Below are positions 18,784-30,749 of a stretch of 64,000 nucleotides of DNA, in pieces (the first letter of the stretch is position 1; each line of letters opens with the position of its first letter). The DNA is from Amycolatopsis sp. CA-126428 (lineage in GTDB: Bacteria; Actinomycetota; Actinomycetes; Mycobacteriales; Pseudonocardiaceae). The stretch is taken from contig NZ_PPHF01000181.1 of the NCBI RefSeq assembly GCF_002904335.1, positions 1 to 64,000 on the forward strand, in the 5' to 3' direction. A program made the position numbers and the translations under genes. The notes under the pieces are model-generated. The model made no database searches, had not been told where the DNA came from, and saw nothing but the letters and a program-made list of their open reading frames with translations.

Positions 18784-21700
18784 ATGTCCACACCCACGAT
18801 GTCCCCCGCGGTGCGCGAGGCGCTGAACCGGCGGCTGCGCGCGGCCCACGACCGCGCCACCGACGAGTCCCCGCCGCCGACCGCCGGCCCCGCCGTCCTC
18901 TCCGAGCAGCAGTGGTGGGTGTGGACGGCCGACCAGCTGGCCGCGGGCACCCCGCTCTACAACATCCCGCGTGCCCTGCACGTCAGGGGCGCCCTCGACC
19001 CGGCCGCGGTCACCACCGCGCTGCGGGCCGTGCTCGAGCGCCACCACGTGCTGCGGACCGTCTACCGCGACGCCGGCGGCACCCCGGTGCCGGTGGTGCT
19101 GGCCGCCGACGCGCAGGTTCCGGTGGTCGACCTGACCGGGGCACCCGAGCCCGCCGGCCAGGCGCTGACCTACGCCCGGCAGGAAGCGGCGAAACCGTTC
19201 GACCTCGCGCACGACGTCCCGGTCCGGATGTCGCTCGTGCGATGCGCCGGCGACGACTGGTACCTCGTCGCGGTGCTGCACCACATCGCCGTCGACGCGA
19301 CGTCGCTCGGCGTGTTCTGGCGGGAGCTCGGCACGGCCTATCGAGCGGCTCTCGCCCACCGCGCACCGGAGTTCGAGCCGCTGCCGGGTCAGTACGCCGG
19401 CTACGCGGCCTGGCAACGAGAACTGCTCGAGGGCCCCGGCGCGGACGCCGACCTCGCGTACTGGCGCACCCGGCTGGCGGCACCGACGCCGTTGCAGCTG
19501 CCGGCCGACCACCCGCGGCCCGCGGTGCGCTCGGGCGAAGGCACGCGCATGCCGTTCGCGTTTCCGGCGGCGACCGCGCGAGCGGTGCGCGAGTTCTGCA
19601 CCACGCACCGCGTGACGCCCTACTCCGTGCTGATGACCGCCTTCACCGCCGTGCTCGCGCGGTGGACCGGGCAGGACGACGTGGCGGTGGGCACGCCGAT
19701 CGCGTTGCGGCCGGAGGTGCGGTTCGAGCCGCTGATCGGGTTGTTCGTCAACACTTCCGTGCTGCGCCCGGCGCTGGCCGACGACCCGCCGTTCGCGACC
19801 CTGCTCGACCGCGTCCGCGAGGACACCTTCGCGGCCTACGACCACCAGGGGGTGCCGTTCACCCGGCTCGTGCAGGACCTGCAGCCCGTGCGCGACGCCT
19901 CGCGCAACCCGGTGTTCGACGTGCTGTTCACCGTGCAGGGCGAGTCCGGCACGACGCTGACCGCACCCGGGCTCACCGCCACCGAGCTCCCGCTCGCGAG
20001 CGCCACGGCCAAGGTCGACCTCGCGCTGACCGTCACCGACGGCGAGACGCTCTCGGGCACCCTCGAATACGACTCGGCGCTGTTCACCGGGGCCACCGCC
20101 CACCGGTTCGCCGGCAGCTACCTGGCGTTGCTGCTCGACGCCGTCACCGCACCCGCCACGCGGGTCAGCGAGCTGGCCGTGCTCACCGGCGACGACGCGG
20201 CCGCGCTGGCCGCCGGCAACGAAACCGCGGTCCCCTACGCGAGCTCCGCGACCATTCCCGAGCTGTTCGCCGTCGTCGCCCGCCGGCAACCGGCCACCAC
20301 CGCCGTCCGCTGCGGCACCGAACTGCTGTCCTACGGCGAGCTGGACGTCGCCTCCGACGCGATCGCCGCGGTCCTGCGCCAACGCGGAGCCGGCCCGGAC
20401 GCACGGGTGGCGCTCTACGTCGGCCGGAGCTGCTCGATGATCGCCGCGATGCTCGGCGTCCTCAAAGCAGGCGCCGCGTACGTGCCCGTGGACCCGCAGT
20501 ACCCGGCGGCCCGCATCCGGCACATCCTCGGCGACGCGCGCGCCGAACTCGTGCTGACCACCACCGATCTGCTGGACCGGCTCGACTTGCCGGCGGGCGT
20601 CACGGCCCTGTGCGTGGACGAACCGCGTGTGATTGATCCGTCCGCGAGCGTGCCCGGTCCGCCGGCCGCTCCGGACCCCGACGACCTGGCGTACGTGATC
20701 TACACGTCCGGGTCGACCGGCCGCCCGAAGGGCGTGATGGTGCCGCACCGGGGCGTGCTGAACCTGTCCGCGTCGATGATCCGCGACCTGCGCATGGGGC
20801 CGGGCGACACGGTCGCGGCGCTGGCCTCCTACGCCTTCGACATGTCGATCCCGGAGCTGATCACGCCGCTGCTGGCGGGTGCGACGATCGCCGTGGTCCC
20901 ACGCGACACCGCCATGGACCCCGAGGCCTTGGCCGCGCTGATCGCCGAAGCCGGGGTCTCGGTGATGCAGGCGACGCCGACGACGTGGCGGATGCTGCTG
21001 GACACCGGGTTCACGGCTCCGCACCTGCGGGCCGTCGCGGGCGCCGAGGCGGTGCCGCCGGTGCTCGCCGCCGAGCTGGCGGCCAAGGTCGCGCAGCTGT
21101 GGAACTACTACGGCCCGACCGAAACCACGGTCTGGTCGGTGCGCACGGCGATCGGCGACGCCGCACCCGACCGGCCGCTGCCGATCGGCACGCCGCTGGA
21201 CAACACCACCGTGCACGTGCTCGACGCGCGGATGCGGCCGGTGCCGCCCGGCGTCGTCGGCGAGATCTTCCTCGGCGGCGACGGCGTCACCCGCGGCTAC
21301 CACGGCCGGCCCGGCCTGACCGCGCAGCGGTTCGTCCCCGACCCCGCCGGCTCGGCCGGGCGGCTCTACCGGACCTCGGACCTGGCGCGGTGGCGCGCCG
21401 ACGGCACGCTCGAGTACCTGGGACGCGCGGACTCCCAGGTGAAGGTGCGGGGGCACCGGATCGAACTGTCCGAGGTGGAAACCATTCTCGCCACGCACTC
21501 CGGCGTTGCCCGCGCGGCGGCGACGGTGTTCGGCGGCGACGGCGACCGCAGGCTCGCCGGGTACGTCGTCTGGCACGGCACCGGCGACCTCGACGCGGTC
21601 CGCGAACACCTGCGTCGCCACCTGCCCGAGTACATGGTGCCCTCGGCCCTGGTCGAGCTGGAGACGTTGCCCCTCAACGCGAACGGCAAGGTGGACCGCG

Positions 21701-24700
21701 CCGCGCTGCCCGAGCCGAGCGCTCCCACGGCCGGCGCGGGCTCGGTCGCGCCGCGCACTCCCCTGGAGCACGCGGTGGCCGGTGTCGTCGCCGACGTGCT
21801 GGGGCTGCCCTCGATCGGCGTGCACGATGACTTCTTCGCCGTCGGCGGCCATTCCTTGCACGCGATCCGCGTCGTGACACGGCTGCGCGCGCAATACGGG
21901 GTCACGTTGCCGGTCCAGCGGCTGTTCACCGGCCCGACCGTGGCCGGGCTGTGCGCCGTCCTGGCCGAAGCCGGGACAGGCCCGGGCGCCGGATCGTCCG
22001 GGCTCACCCGCCGTCCGGCCGGCACCGTGGCCCCGCTTTCCCCGACGCAGCGGCAGATGTGGTTCCTCGACCGGCTCGGGGAACGCGCGGGCGAGCTGAA
22101 CGTGCACACCGTGCTGCGCCTGACCGGCGAGCTCGATCTGAGCGCGTTGCAGGCGGCGCTGACCACGGTGGCCGACCGGCACGAGGTGCTGCGCGCCCGG
22201 TTCGAGACCCACGACGGCGAGCCGGTGCAGGTGCCACGGGCCGGCTCGCCCCGGGTCGAGGTGACGGATCTGACCGCGGTCGCCGAAACCGACCTGCCGG
22301 TCAAGGCCGACGCCGCCGTGGCCCAGGAGATCGCCACCCCGATCGACCTGACCGAGCCGCCGCTGCTGCGGATGCGCGTGGTGCGGTTGCGCCCGGACGA
22401 GCAGCTGCTCGTGGTCGTCGTGCACCACGCGGCGATGGACGGCTGGTCGTGGACCGTGCTGCGCGAGGAACTGTCCACCGCCTACGCCGCGCACCTGGCC
22501 GGCCGGAGGCCGCAGCTGCCGGAGCTGCCGCTGGGCTACGGCGACGTCGCTTACTGGCAGCACCACCGTGACGCCGGCGCCACGGCGGACGACTTGGCAT
22601 TCTGGCGGACGCAGCTCGCGGACGCGCCCAGCGGCGAGCTCGCCACCGACCACCCGCGGCCGCCGGTCCGTTCGGGCCGCGGCGCCGAGGTCCGCTGGTC
22701 GTTCCCGGCGGAGCTGACCGCCGCGATCCGCGAATACGGCCGAGAGCACGGCACCACGGCGTTCCAGACGCTGCTGGGCGCCTTCCAGTACCTGCTCGCC
22801 GAATACACCCACGCCGGGGAGACCATCGTCGGCACGCCCGTCGCCGGCCGGGCCGATCCCGCCGTCGAACGGCTCATCGGCTGCTTCATCAACTTCCTGG
22901 CCCTGCGGGCCGACGTCACCGGCGACCCGACGTTCGCCGAGCTGACCGGGCGCGCCCGGGACGGCCTGCTGGCCGCGCTCGACCACCAGGGCGTGCCGTT
23001 CGGGGACCTGGTCGCGCAGCTGCGCCCGGAGCGCGACGCCTCACGCAACCCGTTCTTCCAGGTCTTGTTCACCATGGACGACGACTCGGTCGGGCACCTG
23101 GAGTTCGCGGGCACGACCGCCGAGCAGCTGCAGCCGGCCGCGACGACCGCGAAGTTCGACCTGGTCGCGTCGCTGCTGGACCGGGGAACGCAGATCCACG
23201 GCTCGTTCGTCTACGCCACGGACCTGTTCGAGCACCGCACGGTCGAGCGGTTCGCGGCCGCCTTCCGGACGCTGGTCGAGCAGGCCGTCGCCGCGCCGGA
23301 GGTGCCGCTCTCGCGGCTCACCTTGACCACACCGGACGAGCTCCCCGCCGCGACGCCGGACGCCGCGGTGGCGCCGGTGCACGAGCAGGTCGCGGCGCAG
23401 GCCGCCGCCACCCCGGACGCGATCGCCGTGCGGTCCGGCGACGAGCGGCTCAGCTACGCGGAGCTCGACGCCCGCGCCAACCGGCTGGCCCATTGGCTGA
23501 TCGGCCGGGGCGTGCGGGCCGACGAGCCGGTCGGCATCGCCCAGCACCGCGGCCCCGCGCTGGTCGTCTCGCTGCTGGGCGTGCTGAAGGCGGGCGGCGG
23601 TTACGTCGCCGTCGACCCGGCGCACCCGGCCGCGCACAACGCGGAAGTGTTGCGCCACTGCGGTTCCCGGCTCGTCCTGGCCGGCGCCGACCTGGCCGGG
23701 CCACTCGCGCGGCACACGAGGCCGGAAAGCTCCGTGGTGGACATCGGCGCCGTCGACTTCGCGGCGCACCCCGACACCGACCCGGGCGTCCCGGCCGACC
23801 TTGACCGGCTCGCCGCGATCTTCTACACCTCCGGTTCCACCGGCACGCCGAAGGGCATCGCGACCACGCACCGCGGGCCGGCGAACTACCTCCGGTACCT
23901 GCGGGCGGTCACCGCCCTGTCCGGGCGGGACGTCGTGCCGCAGATCGCCGGCACCCGGTTCGACGCGTCCGTGCGCGAGATCTTCGGCACGCTCGGCCAG
24001 GGCGCGCAGCTGGTCATGCTCACCGACGAGCAGGCCAAGGACCCGTACGCGATCACCCGGATCGTCACCGAACACCGGGTGACCGCGCTGATGAGCCTCG
24101 TGCCGTCCATGGTGTCCGCGCTGGCGATCGGCGCGGGTGAACCGGGCTACGACGGGACGAGCCTGCGGCTGGCGATGGTCGGCGGCGAGGTGCTCGGGGC
24201 CCAGCACGTGCGCGACGCCGCCCGCATCGGACCGCGGATGCGGCTGGTCAACCACTACGGGCCGACCGAGTGCACGATGACCTCGACCCACCACGCCCTC
24301 GAGGGCCGCGACGGGATCGACAGCGCGGCCCCGATCGGCCGGCCGATCCCCGGCGCCCGCGGGTACGTGCTCGGCCGCGACGGCAGGCCCGTGCCGCCCG
24401 GCGCGGTCGGCGAGCTGTACCTGGCCACCCCCGGGCTCGCCCGCGGGTACGCCGGCGCCGCCGGGGCGACCGCCGCGCGGTTCGTCCCCGATCCGTGGGG
24501 GCCGGCCGGCGGGCGGATGTACCGGACCGGCGACCTCGTGCGCTGGGCCCCGGACGGCCGGCTGCGCTTCCACGGCCGGGTGGACCAGCAGCTCAAGCTG
24601 CGGGGCATCCGGATCGAGCCGGGCGAGATCGAAGCCGCGATCACCGCGCTGCCCGGGGTCCGGGCCGCGGCGGTGGTGCCCAGAGGGGAGGCGCTGCGGC

Positions 24701-25971
24701 GGGAGCTGGTCGCATTCCTGGTGCTCGACACCGACGTCACCGACGTCGCGGCCATCGCCGCCAGGATGACCGCGCAGCTGCCGAGCCACCTCGTGCCGTC
24801 CCGCTTCGCCACCCTGGCGGAGCTGCCGCTCACCCCGACCGGCAAGGTCGACCGGCGGGCGCTGCTCGCCACCCCGGTCGACGATCTCGCCGCGCTCGGC
24901 GGGGAGATCGTGGCGCCCCGCGACGCGGTGGAGCTGCGCATGGCCGGCGTCTGGGAGCGGTTGCTCGAACGCGGGCCGATCGGCGTGCACGACGACTTCT
25001 TCGCCGTCGGCGGGCACTCGCTCAAAGCGGTGCAGCTGGTCGACGCCATCAAGCAGGAGTTCGACGTGGTGCTGCCGCTGAACACGGTGTTCACCAGGCC
25101 CACGGTCGAAGGGCTCTGCACGGCGCTCGACGACGTCCCGGCCGGGCTGGTGGTCCCGCTGGCCCGCCGGGGCGGGACGGGCACCCCGTTGTTCCTGATC
25201 CACCCGCAGGGCGGCGACGTCTGCTGCTACGCGGCGATGGCTCGAGACCTCGCCGAAGACCGCGACGTCTACGGCATCGAGGCGGTCGGGCTGAACACCG
25301 ACGAGCCGCCGCTGGACCGGCTGGAGGACATGGTCGAGCGGTACCTCGCCGAGCTGCGACGGGTGCAGCCCCACGGGCCCTACGCCCTGGCCGGCTGGTC
25401 CTACGGCGGCAACGTCGCTTACGCCATGGCGCTGCGGCTGGAGGCCGAGGGCGAGGAGATCGAGTTCCTCGGCCCGATCGACGCCCGCGTGTTCGGCCGC
25501 GACGGCGTCGAGCAGTGGTACCGCGACAAGTCCGACGCGGAACGGTTCCGCATCGGCGCCGAACTCGGCGCGGACGGCGTCGCCGACCTCGACGAGCAGG
25601 ACTTCCTCGACGTGCTGTTGCGCGACGCGCACGCCAAGGGCCGGCTCGCGCCGCGCGCCGACTCGGCCACGGTGCGCCGCATGATGCGGGTGTTCACCGC
25701 CAACGGCTACGCGGCGGAAAAGTACGCCAACACCGCCCGGGTGCGCGCCGACGTGCACCTGTTCCGGGCCCGGGACAAGCACCCGGCACTGCCCAACCCG
25801 AAAGTCGACCCGCAGGGCTGGCAGGAACGCACCGACGGGCGGCTGCACGTCGTCGAACTCGCCGGCAACCACCACGACGTGGTCTACCCGCCGCGGGCCG
25901 CGGAGACCGCCCGTCACCTCAAGGCCGCGCTGAACGCGGCCGCCGAATCTCGAGAAGGGAACCGGGTATGA
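18784..25971 (+). CDS. Two-module NRPS with thioesterase (C-A-PCP-C-A-PCP-TE)
   Basis: A 2395-aa synthetase. C1 ~35-450 has HHIAVDA at 166-172 (the final Gly of HHxxxDG is Ala). A1 ~470-985 has [11 protein letters not shown] near 640. PCP1 has VGGHSLHAI near 1020. C2 ~1080-1500 has [10 protein letters not shown]2 ~1525-2020 has [11 protein letters not shown] near 1680. PCP2 has VGGHSLKAV near 2077. The type I TE ~2125-2385 has GWSYGG and a C-terminal GNHHDVV. By-eye pockets are D-M-P-Q-..-Y-V-W for A1 and D-A-R-S-M-G-H-M-T for A2; neither matches a code I can name. Beginning with C and ending with TE, it adds the last two residues and releases the peptide. Its stop overlaps the next start (ATGA). 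Confidence 0.95.
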   Translation: MSTPTMSPAVREALNRRLRAAHDRATDESPPPTAGPAVLSEQQWWVWTADQLAAGTPLYNIPRALHVRGALDPAAVTTALRAVLERHHVLRTVYRDAGGTPVPVVLAADAQVPVVDLTGAPEPAGQALTYARQEAAKPFDLAHDVPVRMSLVRCAGDDWYLVAVLHHIAVDATSLGVFWRELGTAYRAALAHRAPEFEPLPGQYAGYAAWQRELLEGPGADADLAYWRTRLAAPTPLQLPADHPRPAVRSGEGTRMPFAFPAATARAVREFCTTHRVTPYSVLMTAFTAVLARWTGQDDVAVGTPIALRPEVRFEPLIGLFVNTSVLRPALADDPPFATLLDRVREDTFAAYDHQGVPFTRLVQDLQPVRDASRNPVFDVLFTVQGESGTTLTAPGLTATELPLASATAKVDLALTVTDGETLSGTLEYDSALFTGATAHRFAGSYLALLLDAVTAPATRVSELAVLTGDDAAALAAGNETAVPYASSATIPELFAVVARRQPATTAVRCGTELLSYGELDVASDAIAAVLRQRGAGPDARVALYVGRSCSMIAAMLGVLKAGAAYVPVDPQYPAARIRHILGDARAELVLTTTDLLDRLDLPAGVTALCVDEPRVIDPSASVPGPPAAPDPDDLAYVIYTSGSTGRPKGVMVPHRGVLNLSASMIRDLRMGPGDTVAALASYAFDMSIPELITPLLAGATIAVVPRDTAMDPEALAALIAEAGVSVMQATPTTWRMLLDTGFTAPHLRAVAGAEAVPPVLAAELAAKVAQLWNYYGPTETTVWSVRTAIGDAAPDRPLPIGTPLDNTTVHVLDARMRPVPPGVVGEIFLGGDGVTRGYHGRPGLTAQRFVPDPAGSAGRLYRTSDLARWRADGTLEYLGRADSQVKVRGHRIELSEVETILATHSGVARAAATVFGGDGDRRLAGYVVWHGTGDLDAVREHLRRHLPEYMVPSALVELETLPLNANGKVDRAALPEPSAPTAGAGSVAPRTPLEHAVAGVVADVLGLPSIGVHDDFFAVGGHSLHAIRVVTRLRAQYGVTLPVQRLFTGPTVAGLCAVLAEAGTGPGAGSSGLTRRPAGTVAPLSPTQRQMWFLDRLGERAGELNVHTVLRLTGELDLSALQAALTTVADRHEVLRARFETHDGEPVQVPRAGSPRVEVTDLTAVAETDLPVKADAAVAQEIATPIDLTEPPLLRMRVVRLRPDEQLLVVVVHHAAMDGWSWTVLREELSTAYAAHLAGRRPQLPELPLGYGDVAYWQHHRDAGATADDLAFWRTQLADAPSGELATDHPRPPVRSGRGAEVRWSFPAELTAAIREYGREHGTTAFQTLLGAFQYLLAEYTHAGETIVGTPVAGRADPAVERLIGCFINFLALRADVTGDPTFAELTGRARDGLLAALDHQGVPFGDLVAQLRPERDASRNPFFQVLFTMDDDSVGHLEFAGTTAEQLQPAATTAKFDLVASLLDRGTQIHGSFVYATDLFEHRTVERFAAAFRTLVEQAVAAPEVPLSRLTLTTPDELPAATPDAAVAPVHEQVAAQAAATPDAIAVRSGDERLSYAELDARANRLAHWLIGRGVRADEPVGIAQHRGPALVVSLLGVLKAGGGYVAVDPAHPAAHNAEVLRHCGSRLVLAGADLAGPLARHTRPESSVVDIGAVDFAAHPDTDPGVPADLDRLAAIFYTSGSTGTPKGIATTHRGPANYLRYLRAVTALSGRDVVPQIAGTRFDASVREIFGTLGQGAQLVMLTDEQAKDPYAITRIVTEHRVTALMSLVPSMVSALAIGAGEPGYDGTSLRLAMVGGEVLGAQHVRDAARIGPRMRLVNHYGPTECTMTSTHHALEGRDGIDSAAPIGRPIPGARGYVLGRDGRPVPPGAVGELYLATPGLARGYAGAAGATAARFVPDPWGPAGGRMYRTGDLVRWAPDGRLRFHGRVDQQLKLRGIRIEPGEIEAAITALPGVRAAAVVPRGEALRRELVAFLVLDTDVTDVAAIAARMTAQLPSHLVPSRFATLAELPLTPTGKVDRRALLATPVDDLAALGGEIVAPRDAVELRMAGVWERLLERGPIGVHDDFFAVGGHSLKAVQLVDAIKQEFDVVLPLNTVFTRPTVEGLCTALDDVPAGLVVPLARRGGTGTPLFLIHPQGGDVCCYAAMARDLAEDRDVYGIEAVGLNTDEPPLDRLEDMVERYLAELRRVQPHGPYALAGWSYGGNVAYAMALRLEAEGEEIEFLGPIDARVFGRDGVEQWYRDKSDAERFRIGAELGADGVADLDEQDFLDVLLRDAHAKGRLAPRADSATVRRMMRVFTANGYAAEKYANTARVRADVHLFRARDKHPALPNPKVDPQGWQERTDGRLHVVELAGNHHDVVYPPRAAETARHLKAALNAAAESREGNRV

Positions 25972-28229
25972 GCGCATGGAGCATGTCCTCGTGGGCCATG
26001 TTGCGTCGAGCGGGCTTCCCGTTCGACCTCCTCGCCCCGCAGCGCGACGACGAGTTCGCCGAGGAACTGCGCGCGGCGGCCGCGGGCGGTGACTGGGCCG
26101 CGCTGCCGGACCGGTTCGACGACGTGCTGCGCGCGTCGGTCGGCGAGCTGGTCCGGGCCGGCCGCGACGAACGCGCCCTCGAGGCCGTCTACCTGTCCAG
26201 TCCGGAGGCCTACCAGCGGTTGCGGGACTGGGTGCACGAAGAGGTGCCCGCGACGCTCAACCACCGGGTGAAGCGGCGGGTGCAGCTGCTGACCATGTAC
26301 CTGCAGCGGCTGTGCACGAAGAACGAGACCTCGAGCTTCTTCGGGCCGCTCGCCTGGGTCCGCACCGGCACCCCGGACGAGCCGTTCGCCTTCGCCGGGC
26401 CGGGCGAGCTGCGCAACCGGGTGTTCTGGAGCAACTGGTCGGTGCAGCAACTGGCCCGGCTGGTGTCCGCGGACCCCCAGGTGTGGCCCGCGCTGAAGCC
26501 GAGACCGGCCACGCAGACGTTCCTCACCGACGGCGGCGCGCGGCAGGTCGACTTCGCCGGGCACCCGCCGGTGGTCGAGCCGGTGGCCGAACTGACCGGA
26601 CCGGCGCTGCGCGAGCTCTTCGCGCTGTGCGACGGGAAACGGACCATCGCCGACGTCGCCGCCGCGTCGGGCACCGACCCGGAGCGGCTGGCCGCGCAGC
26701 TGACCGAACTGGTGGACTGCGCCGCGCTCGAAGTGGACATCACGATCCCGTCCGGGGCGCCCGAACCGTTCGCGTTCCTGCGGGAGCGCGTCGCCGCGCT
26801 GCCCGCCGCGCCACGCGAGCGGTGGCTCACCGAGCTGGACCGGCTGGACGCGCTCCGGCAGCGGGTGCAGGACGCCCGCGGCCTGCCGGCGCGCATCGCC
26901 GCGGTGGAAGCGCTGAACGAGGGCTACGCCGGGACCGGGGCCGGCGCCACCGCGCGTGACGGCGGCCAGATCGCCTCCGACCGCACGCTCTGGTACGAGG
27001 ACTGCCGGCAGGACTGGGGTGCCGCGACCTTGGCCGGTCCCGCCGCCGCCAGCCTGCGGGAGGAGTTCCCGCAGCTGCTGGAGCTGCTCTTCCAGCTGCC
27101 GCTCGCCCGGTTGCGGGCCCGGCGCGCGGAGTGCCACCGGTGGTTCACCGAGACGTTCGGGACCGGGTCGGTGGTCACCGTCGACCAGGCCCTGGCCGCG
27201 GCCGCCGACACGGACCTCTCGACCCGGTTGCAGGTGCTCGACGACAAGCAGCGCGCCGAGTACCCGGCGCCGCTTTCGGCCGTCCTGCACGCCAACCGGC
27301 ACCGGTCCGAAGTGGTCCTGCCCCTGTCGTGGGTGCACGAGCACCTCGGCGACGCGCCGTTCGACGCCTGGGCACTGTGCAGCGCGGACCTGCACCTCTC
27401 GGCGGCCGGCGACGATGCCGTGCGGGCGGGCGAGTTTACCTGGGTGCTGGGCGAGGTGCACGCCCTGCACGAGGTCCTCGCGAGCACGTTCGCCCTGCTG
27501 CACCCCGACCCCGGCTCGCTCGCCGAGGACTGCGCGGCGCACCGCGAGGCGTTGAGCGACACGGTCATCTGCGAACCGCTCAAGGCCCACCGCGGCAAGA
27601 TGTCCGTGCGGGTGCCCTTCGGCAGCCCGCAGATCGAGTTCTCCGCGCGGTCGGCCCAGCCCGAGCGGCTCCGGCTCACCCCGGACGAGCTGACGATCCG
27701 GGACCGGGGCGATCGCCTCGCGCTGCACGGCGACCGGCACGGCGAGGTGGAACTGGTGGTGGCGCCGCAGCAGTGGCTCGCCGACGAAACCGGGTCGCTG
27801 TTCGGGTGCTTCACCGGGGTGCGCGCCTACCGGATGACCGACTTCCTCGGCGGCCCCGCGGCCGATCACCTGCCGCGGTTGCGGGTCGGGCGCTTCGTGC
27901 TCGCCCGGGAAACGTGGTGGATCGAGCCGGAGCCGGCCAAGCGCAAGATCTTCCAGTTCGACAACCAGCGCCTGGCCTGGCGGATCAAGCACGACCACGG
28001 CCTGCCCGACCAGGTGTTCGTGAGCTTCGAAGAGGAGCCCAAGCCGATCTTCGTCGACTTCCGCAACCCGCTGCTGGTGGAGATCTTCGTCAAGGGCGTG
28101 CAGTCCAGCACGCAGCCGTTCCGGGTCACCGAAATGCTGCCCGGAGCCGGCGCCATGTGGCTGGACCACGGTCTGGGCGCCCACACGAACGAGTTCCGCA
28201 TCGGCTTCTACCGGAAGGCGGACGAATGA
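25968..28229 (+). CDS. LanB-like tRNA-dependent glutamylation/aminoacylation-domain protein
   Basis: A 753-aa protein that overlaps the NRPS stop by four bases. The region [18 protein letters not shown] followed by SSFFGPLAW (~100-125) is typical of the lantibiotic dehydratase N-terminal domain, as is the overall layout through [15 protein letters not shown] near the end. In LanB enzymes this domain transfers glutamate from glutamyl-tRNA to Ser/Thr; in peptide aminoacyl-tRNA ligases (PEARLs) it adds an amino acid to a peptide C-terminus. The ~300-residue elimination domain of full-length LanB (~1000 aa) is absent. No ribosomal precursor peptide or cyclase is nearby. In an NRPS operon the substrate is presumably the NRPS product or a carrier-bound intermediate. 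Confidence 0.8.
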   Translation: MSAWSMSSWAMLRRAGFPFDLLAPQRDDEFAEELRAAAAGGDWAALPDRFDDVLRASVGELVRAGRDERALEAVYLSSPEAYQRLRDWVHEEVPATLNHRVKRRVQLLTMYLQRLCTKNETSSFFGPLAWVRTGTPDEPFAFAGPGELRNRVFWSNWSVQQLARLVSADPQVWPALKPRPATQTFLTDGGARQVDFAGHPPVVEPVAELTGPALRELFALCDGKRTIADVAAASGTDPERLAAQLTELVDCAALEVDITIPSGAPEPFAFLRERVAALPAAPRERWLTELDRLDALRQRVQDARGLPARIAAVEALNEGYAGTGAGATARDGGQIASDRTLWYEDCRQDWGAATLAGPAAASLREEFPQLLELLFQLPLARLRARRAECHRWFTETFGTGSVVTVDQALAAAADTDLSTRLQVLDDKQRAEYPAPLSAVLHANRHRSEVVLPLSWVHEHLGDAPFDAWALCSADLHLSAAGDDAVRAGEFTWVLGEVHALHEVLASTFALLHPDPGSLAEDCAAHREALSDTVICEPLKAHRGKMSVRVPFGSPQIEFSARSAQPERLRLTPDELTIRDRGDRLALHGDRHGEVELVVAPQQWLADETGSLFGCFTGVRAYRMTDFLGGPAADHLPRLRVGRFVLARETWWIEPEPAKRKIFQFDNQRLAWRIKHDHGLPDQVFVSFEEEPKPIFVDFRNPLLVEIFVKGVQSSTQPFRVTEMLPGAGAMWLDHGLGAHTNEFRIGFYRKADE

Positions 28230-29488
28230 GCCGGATGAACCGCAACCTGCTGACCCTTTCCACCGCGCAGACCTTCTCGGCCGTCGGCTCGCAGGTCACG
28301 ATCGTCGCGCTGCCGCTCTCGGCGGTGCTGATGCTGAACGCGACCCCGGCCGAGATGGGCCTGCTCGCCGCGCTCGCCGTGCTGCCCTACCCGGTGCTCG
28401 CCCTGTGGGTCGGCGCGTGGGTGGACCGGTTGCGGCGCCGGCGGATCCTGATCATCGCCGACTGGTGCCGCGCCCTGCTGCTCGGATCGGTGCCGGTGGC
28501 CGCACTGTTCGGCGTGCTGGGCATGACGCAGCTCTACCTGGTGGCCGGCCTGGCCGGGTGCGCGAGCGTGTGGTTCGACGTGGCCTACACCTCCTACATC
28601 CCGCAGGTGATCCCGAAGGACCGGATCGTCGGCGCGAACTCGGCGGTGACGGTGGCGCGCTCCGGCGCCCAGGTCGCGGGTCCCGGCCTCGGCGGCGTCA
28701 CCGTGCAGGCGTTCACCGCGCCGATCGCGATCGCGATCGACGCCGTGTCGTTCGTGGTCTCGGCGTTGCTGCTGTCCCGCATCAAGGACGACCCGCCCTG
28801 CGAGCCCGGGCCGAAGCGGCGGATCCTCGCCGACGTCGTCGAGGGCACGCGGTACCTGCTGCGCACGCCGGTGCTCGCCATGCCGGCCTTCGCGATGAGC
28901 CTGGTCAACTTGTTCAACTTCGTGCTGCTGGCGGTCTTCGCGCTCTACGTCGTGGAAGTCCTGCACATCGGCGCGGCCCTCTACGGCACCATCCTGCTGC
29001 TGGGCGGGCTCGGCGCGGTGGTCGGCGGCGTGTTCGCCGGCACCGTGGCCAAGCGGCTCGGCACCGGCCGCGCGGTCATCGTGGGCACGGCGTTGTTCGG
29101 CTTGGCCCCGGTTCTGGTCGCCTCGGCGGGCGGCGACGTGCTCGCCGTGGTGCTGATGCTCGTGGCCGCGCAGTTCCTCACCACCCTCGGCCTCTCGGTG
29201 CTGGACGTGAACCTGGTGAGCCTGCGCCAGACCACCACGCCGGTGCGCATCCAGGGCCGGGTCGGCGCCACGATCCGGATGGTCAACTGGTCGATGAAGC
29301 CGCTGGGCGCGGTGCTCGGCGGCGTGCTCGGCGAGCAGATCGGGCTGCGGCCCACGATCTGGGTCGCGGTCGCCGGCGGTGCCGCCGGCGCCCTCTGGAT
29401 GCTCCTGTCCCCCATCCGTCGCGTCCGCACCGATCGCGACGTCACCACCGAACCCACCCCCGACCCTGTTCCGGAGGCCGTGTCATGA
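28226..29488 (+). CDS. MFS exporter
   Basis: A 420-aa, roughly 12-helix membrane protein. It has the MFS loop motif GAWVDRLRRRRIL between helices 2 and 3, a two-halved layout, and a Pro/Thr-rich cytoplasmic tail. The N-terminal LLTLSTAQTFSAVGSQVTIV resembles drug or enterobactin-exporter-like MFS proteins of actinomycete gene clusters. ATGA overlaps on both sides couple it to the LanB-like gene and the ATP-grasp gene. It probably exports the peptide product and gives self-protection; substrate specificity cannot be read. Confidence 0.9.
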   Translation: MSRMNRNLLTLSTAQTFSAVGSQVTIVALPLSAVLMLNATPAEMGLLAALAVLPYPVLALWVGAWVDRLRRRRILIIADWCRALLLGSVPVAALFGVLGMTQLYLVAGLAGCASVWFDVAYTSYIPQVIPKDRIVGANSAVTVARSGAQVAGPGLGGVTVQAFTAPIAIAIDAVSFVVSALLLSRIKDDPPCEPGPKRRILADVVEGTRYLLRTPVLAMPAFAMSLVNLFNFVLLAVFALYVVEVLHIGAALYGTILLLGGLGAVVGGVFAGTVAKRLGTGRAVIVGTALFGLAPVLVASAGGDVLAVVLMLVAAQFLTTLGLSVLDVNLVSLRQTTTPVRIQGRVGATIRMVNWSMKPLGAVLGGVLGEQIGLRPTIWVAVAGGAAGALWMLLSPIRRVRTDRDVTTEPTPDPVPEAVS

Positions 29489-30693
29489 GCGTGCTCGTCA
29501 TCAACAGCCACCCCTACGGCGAACTGTTCTTCCAGGGTGCGTGCCGGGTGCCGGTGGCGCCGGCCGAGCGGCAGCTCGTGTCCACGGAGTACAACGGCGC
29601 GCTCGACGGCCACGACCCGGCCGACTTCCCGCACGTGGCCGCCTGCACCGACATCTACGACGAGGAGCACGTGCGCAAGGCGGTCTACGAACTGGCCGCC
29701 ACCACCCGGCCGGACCGGATCGTGACCATCAGCGAGCAGCTGATGGTGGTGGCCGCCGAGCTGCGCGAGGAGTTCGGCCTGCCGGGTCAGGACGTGGGCT
29801 CGGCGCTGCGGTTCCGGGACAAGGTCGTGATGAAACGCGCGCTGCGCGACGCCGGCTGCCCGGGCGTGCCCCGGTTCGTCGAGGCGGACCAGGACCTCAC
29901 CGAGCTGCCGTGGCCGGCGGAGCGGTACGTGGTGAAGTCCCGGATGGGCATGGGCTCCACCACCGTGCGGATCGTGTCCACGGTGGACGAGGTGAACGAG
30001 GCCCGCCGGGAGCTGCTCGCGAAGGACCCCAGCGGGGTCGAAGTCGAGGAGTTCGTCGCCGGCGTGATGTACCACTGCGACGGCGTCGTCGAGAACGGCG
30101 AGGCGGTGTTCGGGTCGGTTTCGCGCTACCTCACCCAGCCCGGCGACTTCCGCTCCTCCGGCGTCCAGGGCAGCGTCACCCTGCAGGACTGCGAGCTCAG
30201 CAGGCGCATCGGCGAGTACCACGCCGAGGTCGTGCGGCACCTGGGCCTCGGCGAAGGCGTCACGCACCTGGAGGTGTTCCACACCGCCGACGACCGGATC
30301 GTCTTCTGCGAGATCGCGGCCCGGCCGGGTGGCGGGGGCATCGCCTACATCGTCCGGCAGGCGCACGGCGTCGACCTGATCTCGGCGGCGCTGCGCGCGC
30401 AGTCGGGTGCCGAGCCGCTGACACCGGCGCCGTCGGACGGCCTGGGCCGGGTCTGGGGGCTGGTCGGGTTCTACTCGCGGCCGGACGCGGTCGCGGTGCC
30501 CTTCGACGCCGGGTCGCTGCCGCCGGAGCTGGGCGTGCACCTGTGCTTCGGCAGCAGGCGCGCGGGCCGGGTGGACAACTCCACCGACTTCGTGCACAAG
30601 TTCTTCCTGTCCGCGGCCGACGACGCGGAGTTCGAGCAGCGGTACGCCGCTCTGCGCGAGCTCGTCGCGGAACGGGGCTGGGAAGCGGTGTGA
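29485..30693 (+). CDS. ATP-grasp ligase
   Basis: A 402-aa protein with the three-part ATP-grasp layout: an N-terminal pre-ATP domain (MSVLVINSHPYGEL), RFRDKVVMKRALRDAG and YVVKSRMGMGSTTVRI at the ATP-binding lysines and loop, and the metal-binding FCEIAARPGGGG. Enzymes of this family activate a carboxylate as acyl phosphate and join it to an amine, commonly ligating amino acids or short peptides. As the last, translationally coupled gene of the rightward operon it is likely a tailoring ligase extending or capping the peptide, possibly with the LanB-like protein. The acceptor is unknown. Confidence 0.88.
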   Translation: MSVLVINSHPYGELFFQGACRVPVAPAERQLVSTEYNGALDGHDPADFPHVAACTDIYDEEHVRKAVYELAATTRPDRIVTISEQLMVVAAELREEFGLPGQDVGSALRFRDKVVMKRALRDAGCPGVPRFVEADQDLTELPWPAERYVVKSRMGMGSTTVRIVSTVDEVNEARRELLAKDPSGVEVEEFVAGVMYHCDGVVENGEAVFGSVSRYLTQPGDFRSSGVQGSVTLQDCELSRRIGEYHAEVVRHLGLGEGVTHLEVFHTADDRIVFCEIAARPGGGGIAYIVRQAHGVDLISAALRAQSGAEPLTPAPSDGLGRVWGLVGFYSRPDAVAVPFDAGSLPPELGVHLCFGSRRAGRVDNSTDFVHKFFLSAADDAEFEQRYAALRELVAERGWEAV

Positions 30694-30694
30694 A

Positions 30695-30740
30695 ACGACG
30701 GTGCCGCCCGCCGGGAGTCCCGGGCGGGCGGCACCGTCGT
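30695..30740. terminator. Bidirectional terminator between convergent NRPS operons
   Basis: An 18-bp perfect stem (ACGACGGTGCCGCCCGCC at 30695-30712, complement at 30723-30740) with a 10-nt loop sits between the stop of the ATP-grasp gene and the stop of the minus-strand synthetase. It can insulate both converging transcripts. Confidence 0.85.
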
Positions 30741-30749
30741 CGCAGGCGA

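Noticed and set aside
25968-28229. RiPP lanthipeptide cluster
   Set aside because: No LanC cyclase, no leader-core precursor and no elimination domain are present; the gene is embedded in an NRPS operon.
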